A program made the position numbers and the translations under genes. Below the pieces are notes generated by a model that made no database searches, had not been told where the DNA came from, and saw nothing but the letters and a program-made list of their open reading frames with translations. This document shows positions 46,261-58,570 of a DNA stretch of 64,000 nt, one piece after another (the first letter of the stretch is position 1; each line of letters opens with the position of its first letter). Origin of the DNA: Eremomyces bilateralis CBS 781.70 (lineage: Eukaryota > Ascomycota > Dothideomycetes > Eremomycetales > Eremomycetaceae); the NCBI RefSeq assembly GCF_010015585.1, contig NW_022985070.1, positions 248,001 through 312,000 of the forward strand, given 5' to 3'.

Positions 46261-49200
46261 CTAAACCGTTCGAGGACTCTCAATATGTCGGAAGAGCGTC
46301 CCAAAAAGTTGTTCGATCTGGGAAAGGTCAGCGTCATCCTGTCAACATTCCCGACAAGCAACTCACCTCCCCCGAACCCTTCACAAACGGCAGCTCCCAG
46401 AACCCGTAGCTGGGATTCTTCAAAATTTCCAGCAACGTGATAATCAATCCCCACGGGTGAGGTCTGTGCACGAGGAGCCTCTCCAACAAAACTCGCGTGA
46501 TCTGCTCTTGCACGCCGGCAAGGTTTGCCGCCTCCGCCTCACTATATGTGGTGGCGTTGTTCGGGAATCCGAAGAGGTGCAGGAGAAGATAGGAGAACCA
46601 GTGGGTGTGGCTGTTGGGGTAACGGAGTTGATTCACAATCGCGCTGATCAGGAGATAACGCGTGCTGTAGTGAGATTGTTTGGCGATGTTTTCGAAAAGC
46701 TTCGCATGGGGAGACTGGGCGTTGAACGCAGTACGCCCGCCGGCGTCCAATGCAGAGACCGCGATATAGAGGACAACGGCGTGGATGAGGGTGGTGTCAA
46801 CCGTCACATCCGGGTACCCGAATGTGTTCGAGCTGTCTTTCTCTTCAATCCCGTTCAACACGGACATGACCTGCTTCAACTGCTCCGGAGACTGATCGAG
46901 GGTCTCCAGAAGGGCTTTAACCGGTTCGAGAATGTCTGCTTTGTCAAGCGGTGTTTCGAAGTCACCACGCACGACCGGGGCCTTCTTGATCTCTTCAAGA
47001 CGGTCGACCTTCAAGCCCGCAGTGAACGGGTCCGGAAGCTCGGGAAACGAAGATGGGTACGCGCTGACAACCAGGTTTCGGAGCTGAACACAATGCACGG
47101 GGATTGCGTTGCAAAGTCGGTAATGGTTTTCGGCCAAGAACTCCGGGAAGTCATGATGAAGGACCAAGAGAATACGAAGGACGGCACTGTAGTACAGTCG
47201 GCGAGCACCCGATGCCTCGACAGGCTTGACGAGGTTACCCACGAATTCCAGCCCGGCCTCGATTAGCGATGCATAGACGTCCCAACGCTCGGAGTATCCG
47301 CCATCAGTCATGGTAAGCATCGCAGGCATGAACTCTTTGTATCCGATCAAGGACAGCCATGAAGTAGAGAACGAGGAGTGACGTTGAGGCTGAAGGAACA
47401 ATAGCGATCTCCCAACCAAGATCAAAGCGTCGCACGCGAAAGTGTATCGTTCCGGTCGCTTGGATACCTCTTGGATCTGATCCAAGGTTGTCTTGAAGAA
47501 GCGGAACCAGAAAGTGGGATTCCATCGCTCCTTTTGCGACCCCTGGTGGGCCGAGCAGATCAAGCAGACAAGGCTCAGTGCTGCCTCCAGGAAGGACGCT
47601 CCGGATCTGCTTTCGTCACCGCCATTGTGAGTTCCGAGACAGAGGACAAGTTTGGCGAACGAGTCGACAAATAGGTAGTTCGGTTCGTCCTTGGCTGAAA
47701 GTGGCTCCACGAGAGTGTCCAGCCCCATGTCAATACAGGCGCGGAAGAACCCTATGGAACTCTCCTGAGTATCGATGACCTTCTTTTCGTAGAGCTGGTA
47801 GACAAATGTCGCGAGAACCCGTTCGGGAGCATCAACCTGCTGCAAATGGATCCAGTGCTCGAAGATTGCTTCGTAGTCGTCCGCAGATTTGGAAGCGGGG
47901 GGGGTTTCCACATCAGTTGGGATATGAGATGCAGCTTTCGAAAGGACGCTCCGTGCACCCTCGAATTCCGGGTCGGTAACGGCCCATTGCGCGAGAGCCT
48001 CAAATGATTGAGTGAAGTCCGTCCGAAGGGAACCCATATTCTCTCGAATTACCACATCATCTACTAGCTCATGCATGAAGTGAACAGCTTGTGGGGTTCG
48101 TTGCTTGAGACCCTTCGCGACCAATCCATCCACACGTTCGGCCGGGAGAAGGCCAGAGTTGAACAAGGAAATGGTCACCGGTGCCACAAGCACGCGCTTC
48201 TCGTCGAAATTGAAGAGCCAGGTGTAGACAATACGCGCAGCGTGCTCGGACATCTTGGACAAATGTGAGAGCAGCTGAACGAAGACCTCGATTTCCAGCC
48301 TTGTCGCATCCTCGAACAGAAGCTGAGAGATTCGCTGAGCGATGGGAACGGCAAGGATGTCATGGACTGGCTCTCTGGGTCCTCCGGAAGCTTCAATAAA
48401 TTGCAAGAGTTGCTGATAGTGCCCGCGAACCGGCGACTGTGGGCCCAAATCGGTAGCATGCTCTTCAGATGCCTCCTTGATCGTGCGATGAAGGTTGTTG
48501 AACAGTTCTTGCATTCGTTGGTAGAGATCGGGCGGCATGAAGCCATTCACTTGCTGCTGAGCAAGCGCGCCTGGCTGTTGCGGTGTGGCGGTTTGCTGTG
48601 GGGGCGCTTGTTGTAGAACCGCAGGGGCTTCGGCAGGAGTAGGCAGATTCGGAACAGGTGGGAATTGCTCCTGAATAGCCTCTTGGAGCTGACGAGGAGT
48701 TTCCTGCGAGGACGACGGTCCATGAGTAGGGATGCCGCGTGCATGACGAGCGAAGTCTTCGTAGATGGCGAGCTGTTCTCGATTGAGCCCACCAGGCATC
48801 TGTTTGTACGGGTCGGGGATGAACAGTGCCCAGCGGCTGAGCTGAGGGTGCATGAAAGTCTCGCCCATGCGAGTGGTGTTGTGGACCTGGCGGACCCTAA
48901 CGGCTTCTTCGATCTGGTTGTCGATCTCGTTGATTGACTGCGTCTCCGCGGCTTGTTCAATGATGTTGCAGATGGTATCGAGATTATCGTTGACGAACAT
49001 GAGAATCAGGCCTTCGGGGAGTGCTTGCTCGGGAAGATCGCGAGCCATCATGCGAATATTGTTGGTGATGCTCACACGCAGTGGCTCCTTACAGGTCACC
49101 AGAGCGAGGCTTCCGGAAAGTGCTTTGACGGTGTTGTATGCGGCTTCCCGGAATCGTTCCTCGTTCGGCTCGGTCGCGTAATCCTTGGTGACCAGTTGAG

Positions 49201-52200
49201 CAGCTGCAATGGAGGCAATTGTGACTGAACGCTCAACAACGGGAGCGATGATTTCGGCAACCGCTGATTGAGATGCCGTCTGGAAGATCTGTCGGAGTCG
49301 AGGTTCGCCGACCAGTCGGCTGGACGAAGGTGGGTAGACAAGTTGGGCGCTGAAGTCGGGAATGCTGGCAGTAATGGCTGTCTGAGAGAACCGCTCGTTT
49401 CCACCAACACGGTTCAGTCCAATGAGTGCGAGCCCGTCGTTAGGAAGGTCTGCAGCTTCGGCCATATCCAAGAATGACTCTTGGTCGAGAGGTCGGGTAC
49501 GGATGAACGAACTCGGCTCAATGGCTTTGTGGTCAAGCTCCAATTTTCTGCAGAGAACTTCAATCTCAAACTTCAAGTTAAGTTTGAGCTCTGCAAAGTG
49601 GTATAGTTCCACCAAGACGCGAACGACTTCCATGAGCCATGGGTTAGGCGGTCTGAAAACTGTGGAGGCTGCCGCTTGCACAAGAACCGCGCAAGTGAAG
49701 GGGATGACGATGACAAGGCGTTGGGTATCGTATGCTTCGCTGAGGAGATCCTTGAACGAGATGTTCTTGAACTTTATGGGCTTGTCGCGAGCAATGGTGA
49801 GGAGGCCCAGCCATGAAGCAATGTTCTTCAGGTGAACCTTTTCCGTTTGATCCCTTAAGGTCGTCTCCGAATTCAGTAAACGGAAGCAGGTGACGTACGT
49901 CTCCCTCAAGACTTCCGCCCACAGAGTCTTGTCACTCAGATGTTTGAGCACCTCGAGGTAAAGTCGATGGAAGTTGGGCTGTAGCTTGGCTCGTTCCGCA
50001 ACGACATAAGAGGCAAACCACTGCACATGTGTCTCCTTGAGAACGGTGAGGTCGGAGATTTTCTCGCCCAGGTTGCTCTCCGTGACGTTGTTTAGGAAGA
50101 AGAGCACCTTCTCTTGCGTGTCATCATCTGGCTCCTCGAAGTCAGATCTCGTCGGAGCATCCACTTGGAGGGATGAAAACTCGGGGAGAGCGGGTTGGGG
50201 ATATTTATCTGTGTCACCGTTCGTGAGGGTGACGCCGTTCGGTTCTCCGTTCACATCTGTTCCTCGGGTTTCGCCGACGACCTGTTGGGAAACAGTCCAG
50301 ACCTCAGTACCTTGCAGATCAGGAACGCGCAAGAGGCGTTCACAGAAGGAAGGCCATTCCTGAAGGCGCTTGGTGAATTGAATCATGGATTGCAGTCCAA
50401 ACTTGAACATGGGGTCCTGCCGGGTGAAGTCCCGCACTGATTCATATACCATCGAGAGTGCGGTCTGAAGGGCAATGTGACCAAGAAGCTTGAAGTTGAT
50501 GATACTCCCAAAGAGAACGGCAGTAGTAGCAAGCGCTTCCATGGGGTACTGACCGAAGCAGTTGTACTCATCCAGCAATCCGTGAATCATGCATGCGAAG
50601 AGATCTTGATCGGCGGGCTCGGAGGAGCTCTTGTATCGCTGAAGGGCTTCGATGATGTCGCGAACATCGCTCTCTCCGCTATACATGTTCTTGAAGTGCT
50701 CTTGCATTTTCGCATCCGTCTCAGGCCCAATGGCATTGCCGTTCTTCCCGTTTTCATCTAGGGCGTCGTCGTGTCCTTCACCATAGTTGACAAGTCGAGG
50801 ATATGCCGATATGCAGACACGTTCTAGGGGCGCCATGTCATCCTCTTCAACGTAGCGTTCCAGAAACTTGATCATTTCGTAAACTGTCTTGACGGACATC
50901 TCGATGGCGAATTGCAGTTTCTCACGGTGGGCTTCGATGAAGGCATTCGCTTTGGCAAGCGTGAACTGATACAACGCTTTCGGGAAGTTCTCCGGACTCT
51001 GCTTTGCCATGCGGTCAAGCCAAGCCTTGAGGTCGAGAGCTCCTCGCGCATGTGCATAAACGACGATATCTGCACCGAGCTCGTTCTGCATGCTGGTGAG
51101 AGGCTCCAGCCAACCCTGTTCCTGTGCTTGGTCGAAAAACAGGCTCACATAGGCTGCGTTTTGGGCATAAAGATCGATCAGGCGTTCCACAATCCAGGAG
51201 GAATCGTTGTTCCATAGCCCATTCAGGACAAAACCGTAGTTCGGTAGCTGCCTTCGCAAAAACGGCCAAAACAGTTGACGAATGGCCTGGTCTTGCAATA
51301 ATGTCCAGGGCTTCGGAACCTTTGATGCAGCGACAAGAAAAAGATCGGTGTTGGGGTTGATGATGGTTTCGGGGATTCGGAGGTCTTGTGCATGGTTGTA
51401 GGTTTCTTGCGAACGGAAAATCATGTTGAACAAGGCCGCTGTAGCGTCGAGTGAAACAAGCGGGTGCTTGACGGCTTTCTCGGCATATGCTTTCACTTCA
51501 TCAGAGCAATCTTTGAATTGATCCGATGAGTACGCTGCTCGGAGCCTTGGGATTCGAGATGCATCCACCTCTTCTGGGGTGCAGGATAGGAAGGCGACCA
51601 CAAAGGATAGCTGAGTGTCGATGTGGTTCCATGTGCCACCCCATAGCTGCTGGATATCGAAGGTTTCGGTTTTTTCGGCAACAGGAAGAAGTGAATCGTA
51701 GAGTGTAAGAAACTGTTGCTTCGTGACACTCAAGCCGTTGCGATCAAGTGAAGAAACCACTTCTTTCCAATCGACAGGTGTTCCGGCACGGCTGTCATGG
51801 ATCGCCATAATGAGGTGAGGGGCTTTGTATTGAGCGGATTGGAATGTCGTGATGAGGAAGATTAGCGACTTCGCGATCTGACCGGCGCTCAAGCTTTGTA
51901 CGTCGATCTTCGAGACCATCTCTTTGGCTGCCTCCAGTGAAGCTGTGCCACTTGGTCCCGCATCGAGGAGCGCTCGGACAAGAACATCGCTCTCCTGCAC
52001 GAGGTCCATGGCGATTAATGCCGATCGCACCGCTGGCGAAGGAGATCGTTTTAAGGCGTCGTATCGAGATGTAAGGGCAAAATGGAGGTGAGCCTTGTTC
52101 TCGTCGTTCCAATTCCGAGGTGGATCGCGTCCAATCCGTTCGAGCAACGAACCGAGATACTCAGGTGAGACGTCGTCCTCTTCACGATTGGGAGTGGAGA

Positions 52201-53440
52201 GGGCAGCAAAGAAGGTTTTGAGAGAGTTGGAGAGTATTGCATCCGCTAGACAGTGTTAGTGATAATTCAGGAAATGATAAGAACATGTGACTTAGGTCCA
52301 TTAGAGTGAAATCGTGGATCAATGAGTGATTTGAGGGTGAAAGTGAATAACGCGTCTAGGAATATTTACCTTTGGTCTTCAGATCGCCTTTTGCAACGCG
52401 CTTGAAGGATGAAGCAAGTGCAATCTTTGCAAAAATATCTAACTTGAAGTGATCGATAAAGGTCGATAAATCAAAATCGCGGGAGAATTCGCCCTCCGGT
52501 GCGCTGATGGATTCCGCGATCTTATCAGCTTGCTGAATATCCGTGCGAACCTTCTGAAGCTCTCCCACTAGGATTCCGTAACTTCCGTGAGTGTCAACTC
52601 GACCTGAGCTTGGAAATACTTGAGCGGCATTTTGTTGTAGAAGTCGGCGGAAGTATTTGGAGAAAACATCCATGCCGTGCGCATCGATTAACTGAAATTT
52701 CAAGGTACGTGTCAGCGCAAACTCGGCAACACACATTTGACACGGGACAGGGAGAGGTGAATGCTCTACGATCCTCAAGGCATCCACCGCATCCCCTATG
52801 CTTCAATTCACTAGGTCTTAGAACTCACCTTGCGCAATTGCTCCGCCTGCTGATCGAACCTTGGCTTGTCCCTATCGTCCTTGAGTCCACTCAATAACAG
52901 GAATACCTGCGCAATCACGATCTTCGCCAACGCTTGGTTGGTTGCAGGAATCGAATTTGGATTGGCCGAGCCGATAGGGGAACCAATGCCGCTGGAAAGC
53001 GAGAGAGAGGGTGAGGCTCGAGCCAGTTTGGCGGTTCCTCCTCCCCCGCCGCTGCTGGCCGCCGCAGCTCCTTGAGATGGGGCAGACAAACCCGCGGCGG
53101 AGGAAGTGGATGATGGATTATTCGAGGAAGCTATGGCTCTCGATCGGGCGCCGGCGAGCAGCTGGCTTGAAGCAGACTGCTGCGTGGCTGGGAAAGGCGA
53201 AGGGTTGGACGAGACGGACGAAGCGCGACTCGGAGCGCGATGTGTCGGAGGCTGCGAAAGGGGATGGGAGGAAGATGGAGCAGGGGATTTGGAATTTTGC
53301 AACGAAGCAGAAGATGACGCGCTTGCTCGTGAGGTGGATTGACTGGTGGACGAGTTGAAAGCGGTGGATATCGGGGTGAGGACCTGCCGGGCACTATGTT
53401 GCTGCTTCGCTGGCTGTCCCCACGGAGATTCCTGGGTCAT
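46261..53440 (-). CDS. NOT1: CCR4-NOT scaffold subunit Not1
   Basis: Not1 is the scaffold on which the deadenylases and the NOT module assemble for mRNA decay and translational repression. Exons on the minus strand are 52829-53440, 52370-52691, 46367-52245 and 46261-46317, giving 2289 residues. The first 175 residues are a Ser/Ala/Gln low-complexity tail. HEAT repeats follow, then the MIF4G-like CAF1-binding part. The CN9BD-like segment (about VCKEPLRVSITNNIRMMARD) leads to FIPDPYKQMPGGLNREQLAI and a Q/P-rich linker (TATPQQPGALAQQQVNGFMP). The C-terminal NOT1 superfamily domain has HALFNFDEK-type blocks and ends SYGFWELPFVKGSGEIEQLF, then GTLFRHIE. The last 19 codons lie in a separate exon: reading through the donor at 46366 would replace the conserved end with unrelated residues and stop. 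Confidence 0.94.
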
Positions 53441-54132
53441 CTAGACAGCTATTCCATGCCCTGAAGCATCACGGTTCGGAGGGAGAATAGGTTGATGGAA
53501 GGAATAGGCGCGGGAGGGGGTAAGAAGACGGGTTGAGATACGGAGGAGTAAAGGGAACTTGGGAAGCAAGTCGTTCAGTTTGGAGTTTGAATCCAGCACG
53601 AGTCGCCGCGCACTGACCCCATGGATTCAGGCAGCACGGCAGTAAGGCGTCGAAAATGCTATGACCACACATACCAGACTGGACCAGAGGGGCATTTGAT
53701 GCATGGATGTGCATTTAGTACCGGTATAAATATAAGGCAGTCAGGCATTAACGATAGACGTACAAGGCAATAAGGCAATAAGGCAAATATATAAAATCTC
53801 AAATAGGCTTGGCATTGCACGTGATCACGTGGAAGGCTTGGGCTAGTTCGAGTGGTTGATATACGGCCAAATCGCTATGGCAACGAATTGTAAACACCCT
53901 TCCCCGACATTGCGACACTCGACACTCTCCACACCGTGCCTTTCATTATGACCCCAAACCCTGGCTTGCACTATCGTACAAACTGTTGAAGCAATTATCC
54001 AACCATCATCTCGTTGTACTTGGTACCTTTTTTCTATATCTTATTGACGACCGTACCTACGTCGTTGGTCGAATCAACAGATACCAACAAATCCGCAACA
54101 CATACTCTACCTAAGAGCAAACATCTCCCGAA
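53441..54132. promoter_or_regulatory. Divergent NOT1/F-BAR promoter with TAAGGCAA array
   Basis: This 692-bp region has TAAGGCAG at 53733-53740, then three head-to-tail 8-bp units at 53763-53770 (CAAGGCAA), 53771-53778 and 53779-53786 (both TAAGGCAA). A short TATATAAA run follows, and a TCACGTGAT-type site lies at about 53819-53828. Confidence 0.55.
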
Positions 54133-56980
54133 ATGCCTGGGGTAGCCACCTCAGAGCCACCTTCCGTTTCGCTCTCCTGTATGCTTCTCCTCAATGGTCT
54201 CAAAAGCGATAGCAGCTTCTAACACGCCAACTAGTCGCGAACAACTTCTGGGGCAAAGATGACGCCGGCGTCGTTCCCCTCCTCGGCCGCATGCAAAATG
54301 CGAAGACTACCATGGACGAGCTGAAATCCTTCTACAGCGCCCGCGCCGCGCTCGAAGAAGAATATGCGCGGAAACTTCTGAGCTTGGCCCGGAAGCCGCT
54401 GGGGTCTATGGAAGAAGGAACCCTGCGCATGTCTCTCGACATCGTGCGCGGGGAGATCGAGGCGACAGGAAAAGCGCATCACAACATCGCCAGCAAGATG
54501 AAGACGGAGCTCGATGAACCGCTCGCGGCGTTTGGAGGCGCGGTGAAGGAGAGGCGGAAGATTGTGCAGGGAGCCATCGAGAAGTTGCTGAAGGTCAAGG
54601 TCCAGCAGACAATAGCCGTCAACAAGTCCAGGGACCGGTATGAACAGGAGAGCTTGAAGATCAAAGGGTATTTGGCCCAAGGACACATGGTGATGGGGCA
54701 AGAAGAGCGCAAGAACAAGGCGAAACTCGAGAAGACTCAAATTCAACTGTCGACGACAAGCAACGAGTACGAAGCCTCAGTCAATATTCTCGAAGAAACA
54801 ACCGGACGATGGAACCGAGATTGGAAGGCAGCATGTGACAAATTCCAAGACCTAGAGGAAGAGAGACTGGACTTCCTGAAGAGCAGTCTGTGGACCTTCG
54901 CCAACATTGCTTCCACAGTCTGTGTCAGCGATGATGCGTCGTGTGAGAAGATCCGGCTTTCCCTTGAAGATTGCGAGGTCGAAAAGGACATCGCTTCGTT
55001 CATTAAGGAATCCGGAACGGGCCAGGAGATCCCTGATCCGCCTAAGTTCATCGACTTTTGCCGCGGGGACGTCGACGATGCCTCCGAGCTAGCGGAAGAA
55101 GATGAATACTCGGTGGCTAACTTTCAGCGGACGATCAATCCCGCTTTCCGAAGCTCTTCGCCGCAGCCTTCGGTATTGGAGTCTCACCATGACCCTAATT
55201 CTTCTCTCGCTCGATATTTTGGTCACGACTCCGCTCAGGCGCGAGATCCAACTCCTGAGCGAACTCAACCACAGATGCCTCAATCGGCAATGAGAGTCAA
55301 TAGCCGTGGCCAAGCCATTGACGTCAACCAATTTGGCGATATCCCCAAGATTCCACACAATGAGTATCCGCCAGACGGGATGACACAGTTCTGTCGATCC
55401 GGTCCTACAGGATCTGATCTCAGCAGCGCGCGTCCCTCTTCACGAGACTCTCATAGCGACTATAGCAACCCAACCTCATTCTCGAGCTTCGAACCCTCCA
55501 GCGGAGCACAGTCCCCCGTGAAGCAGCTCAATCAGCTCAATCAGGCCCCGCCAAGCCAGTCGCAAGCGGTACAGAAGAAGAAGTCCGGTTTCTTCCATTC
55601 CGACAAGCCGAGCTTCTTCAACTCGCCATTTGGCCGGCGCAACAAGGAGAACCAGAAGCAGGAAACCCCACGACAACCTGTAACGCGTAGCACATGGGCG
55701 CCCAGTTCTCGGACTGGGCGGACGCCGACCCCAGAGCCGATCACTCCGAATACGCAAAAAACTCAGATGGCCATCGGCTCGAACATCTTCGATGTCGACG
55801 CCTCCCGATCTTCCCGTGGTGCTATCGCGACCAAATCTCCCCAAGAAGACCTCGACCCCATTGCCGCCGCCCTCGCCGAGCTCAAGAGCGTCGCAGGCAG
55901 CAAGCAAGCATCCGACCGCGTCTCCGTAGATCGATATGCTGGCCTACAGACTCCCGCGCCTCCCGGAGCCTCCGGCATGACGCCAACGCCGCGGGCGAAT
56001 AAGAGCGACGCGCATGCAGCCGCGCGGGGGACACCGCCCCCCAGCTACGATCCGGGCAGCCGCCTCGGCGCGCCGCAGCCGGCGTTCACGAAACGCCAGA
56101 TGATCGGCACGACGCAGAAGTTCGTGGAGCAGAAGGGCGCCATGTTCAACAGCGCACCGAACAGCGCCGCGCGGCCGGGGTCGCGGGGTGCGGATATCCC
56201 ACGCGCTACGAGCCCCGCTCCAATGCGCGCAACGAGCCCGCGCCCACGGTATCGGAATAGCCGGTATGGGTCTCCGCAGAACCAGAGCTTGAGCAATAGT
56301 GTTGGATCGAACCAGGGAGGGCCGCCGCGCAGGAGCACGAGTCCGAATCCATATGCGATGCCGCCTGGCGGCCAAAGTCAGCGGCCAAGGGCGCAGAGCT
56401 CGTCGCCGGTCAAGCCGAGAGAGGGGTACAATAGCTGGGGAAGCCAAGGGCGGTACAGTGGTGCTCAGCCTGGACCGGAACACAGATCTGCGAGTCCAAA
56501 TCCGTACGCACAACGTGGTCAAGGTGGGTATGGTGGAAGCCCGGGGAGTCGAGGCGGCGATGGGATGGAGATGACGTTATCACACGGTGATACTCCAGCA
56601 TATGGACGAGGAGGGATGGGTGGTCGACCGACCAGTTATTATGGCGGGCCGTCCACTGCACCACCAACTCAGGCGGTCGGCAGGGTGAGGAGTAAGAGTA
56701 TGGCAGAGAAGAGGGATTACACGAGGGAAGGCAGGGCGATTCTTCATTATGGTGAGTGATTCCATCCTTTCAAAGGTCGATCCGGTCAATCATGGCTAAC
56801 TCCCTTGCAGCGCGAGCCATGTACATGTATCAGGCCGCCATTCCTGAGGAGTTGTCGTTTGCTAAAGGCGACGTCTTGGCCGTCCTCCGACTTCAGGATG
56901 ACGGCTGGTGGGAGGCAGAGGTTATGGGAAAGAATGGTCGACCTGGCTTGGTACCCAGTAATTACTTGCAAAACTGTTAG
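54133..56980 (+). CDS. F-BAR/SH3 septation protein (Cdc15/Imp2 type)
   Basis: Cdc15/Imp2 proteins bind the curved plasma membrane and organise the contractile ring and septum. Exons are 54133-54178, 54235-56751 and 56811-56980, giving 910 residues. The F-BAR domain spans about residues 15-270. It starts FANNFWGKDDAGVVPLLGRM, has FYSARAALEEEYARKLLSLA and has a long basic helix KVKVQQTIAVNKSRDRYEQE. The middle 580 residues are disordered and Ser/Pro-rich, with repeated SPxPY/SPNPYA boxes typical of Cdc15-like phospho-regulated linkers. The SH3 domain fills the last exon: ARAMYMYQAAIPEELSFAKG, DGWWEAEV and GLVPSNYLQ (ALYDY, WW and PxNY equivalents). The ATG lies in a 46-nt first exon; the inner Met at 54291 would remove the start of the F-BAR helix. 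Confidence 0.92.
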
Positions 56981-57660
56981 TTATGGTCAGTTTGAACGGT
57001 AGCGGGTGTGGTTTTTGTCGCTTGAGGCTGGTTGGATGCTCTGGGTAACGTCTGATGGCCGTCGTATTTCGATGAACTAAGGGGGATCTGGTCCTGAAGG
57101 CTACTTTCGTAAATTTTCGCGTCTCTCGATCTGTATATACTCAGCAGTGGGCTTGCGGCGTTGGGTCGTTTTTCGATAGTTTATTCCATTGAATTTGAGG
57201 CTTTCATACCATTATGGCAGACAGCAGTTGACCTGGGGTTACATAATACCTCGCCCTCGGATGAAACGTCATAACATTCCTGCATTACCAAACTATTGAG
57301 TGAAGTTTAACGTCACTTCACAAGCATCGGCCTGGTTTTTAGTGGTTGAGACCTTGTATTCCCCCATGGAGGCGTAATATCTCGCATCTGCGATGTAACA
57401 GATCCCCCTCATTCTTTGCTGCTTTCCTCGGTTTGAGGAAGTCAGGATCTCCACAGTCCCAACGTATGGTATATACAGAAAAACATAAAGATGGGCGTGT
57501 TTTTGTAGTTTTCACGCTCATCAGGAACAAGATCAATCAAGCCTCCCAATTCTTGATCAAACAGAGCTCTTCCGCTGTATCCCTCTATCCAGATCACCTA
57601 ATCGCGGTCTTCGCCCACTGTGTACTTGATTGCATCAGTTACACGAATAACGTGTAAATC
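56981..57660. other. Intergenic region, F-BAR 3' flank and NADAR promoter
   Basis: These 680 bp separate two plus-strand genes. I see no coding or RNA feature. Short open frames near 57350-57650 lie on both strands and are probably chance. Confidence 0.5.
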
Positions 57661-58364
57661 ATGTCGCCAACTTACCATGAAGTGATCGACTACGAAAAAG
57701 CGTATGGCCACGGAGTGGTGTATTTCTGGAGGGAGTATGGGGAAGTCGCCGATTACCTGTCCCAATGGTATCCTGCGATATGGGAACATGAAGGCATCGT
57801 CTATAAATCGGCGGAAATGTGGATGATGATTCAGAAGGCGAAGTTATTCGAAGATGAGGTACGTGTGTTGTTCCGGTGGTCTTGTGCTACCCGCACCTTA
57901 TTGGTCTCCTTTGCTGATACATTCGCTGATGTATATTTCAGGATATCGTCCTTAAAATGAAGGCTACGTCGAATCCCGGCGAACACAAAAGACTTGGTCG
58001 TAAAGTTAAAGAATACGATGGGAAGAAATGGAACGAGCGTAGGGCTATTAGCTTCACTCGGGGTCAATCCAGAGGCTGACTCACTCTCCCAGATAAGCAG
58101 GGCATCGTCGAGGAAGGGAATATGCACAAGTTTCTGCGGAGCAAGGAAGCGCCTGAGTTGAGTAGGAAACTTCTTGAGACGGGAGATAAGCTCTTGGTGG
58201 AGGCTTCTCCGTTCGACCGAATCTGGGGCATTGGGTTCGATGCGGCGCAGGCGGATAATAATTGGTCGGAGTGGGGTGAGAATCTACTTGGAAAGGCCTT
58301 GATGCGAGTAAGAGCGCGGATAAGGCAGATGGAAGCTGAGCAGTCAGTGGAAGCGAATGCTTAA
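57661..58364 (+). CDS. NADAR/YbiA-family protein
   Basis: Exons are 57661-57858, 57942-58038 and 58093-58364, giving 188 residues, a usual length for a stand-alone NADAR domain. The family blocks are in order: VVYFWREYGEVADYLSQWYP, KSAEMWMMIQKAKLF, KATSNPGEHKRLGRKVKEYD, GNMHKF, LLETGDKLLVEASPFDRIWG and GENLLGKALMRVR. NADAR proteins act on N-glycosidic bonds. Bacterial and plant members hydrolyse reactive riboflavin intermediates, and some members remove ADP-ribose from guanine. Which activity this protein has cannot be read from the sequence. The position usually Glu/Gln in SAEQYMM is EMWMM here, a small departure. It converges on the downstream P450 (206 bp apart). Confidence 0.88.
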
Positions 58365-58570
58365 CGGATTCACTGTCCTCGTTCAAGACGGATTCATGAT
58401 AAAGCCGAGCTAGGACGCGAATATAGGTAGAATTGATCATCCGAACCCTTCTCGAAAGTTGCTCACACAAAAGGTATATCCTAATCTAAAATACAACAGG
58501 CTGGAATGCAAGTCGTGAGTGTTCATAATCGCCCAAAACGAAGAAAGCTTCCCAATGCAGCCATAGCCCA

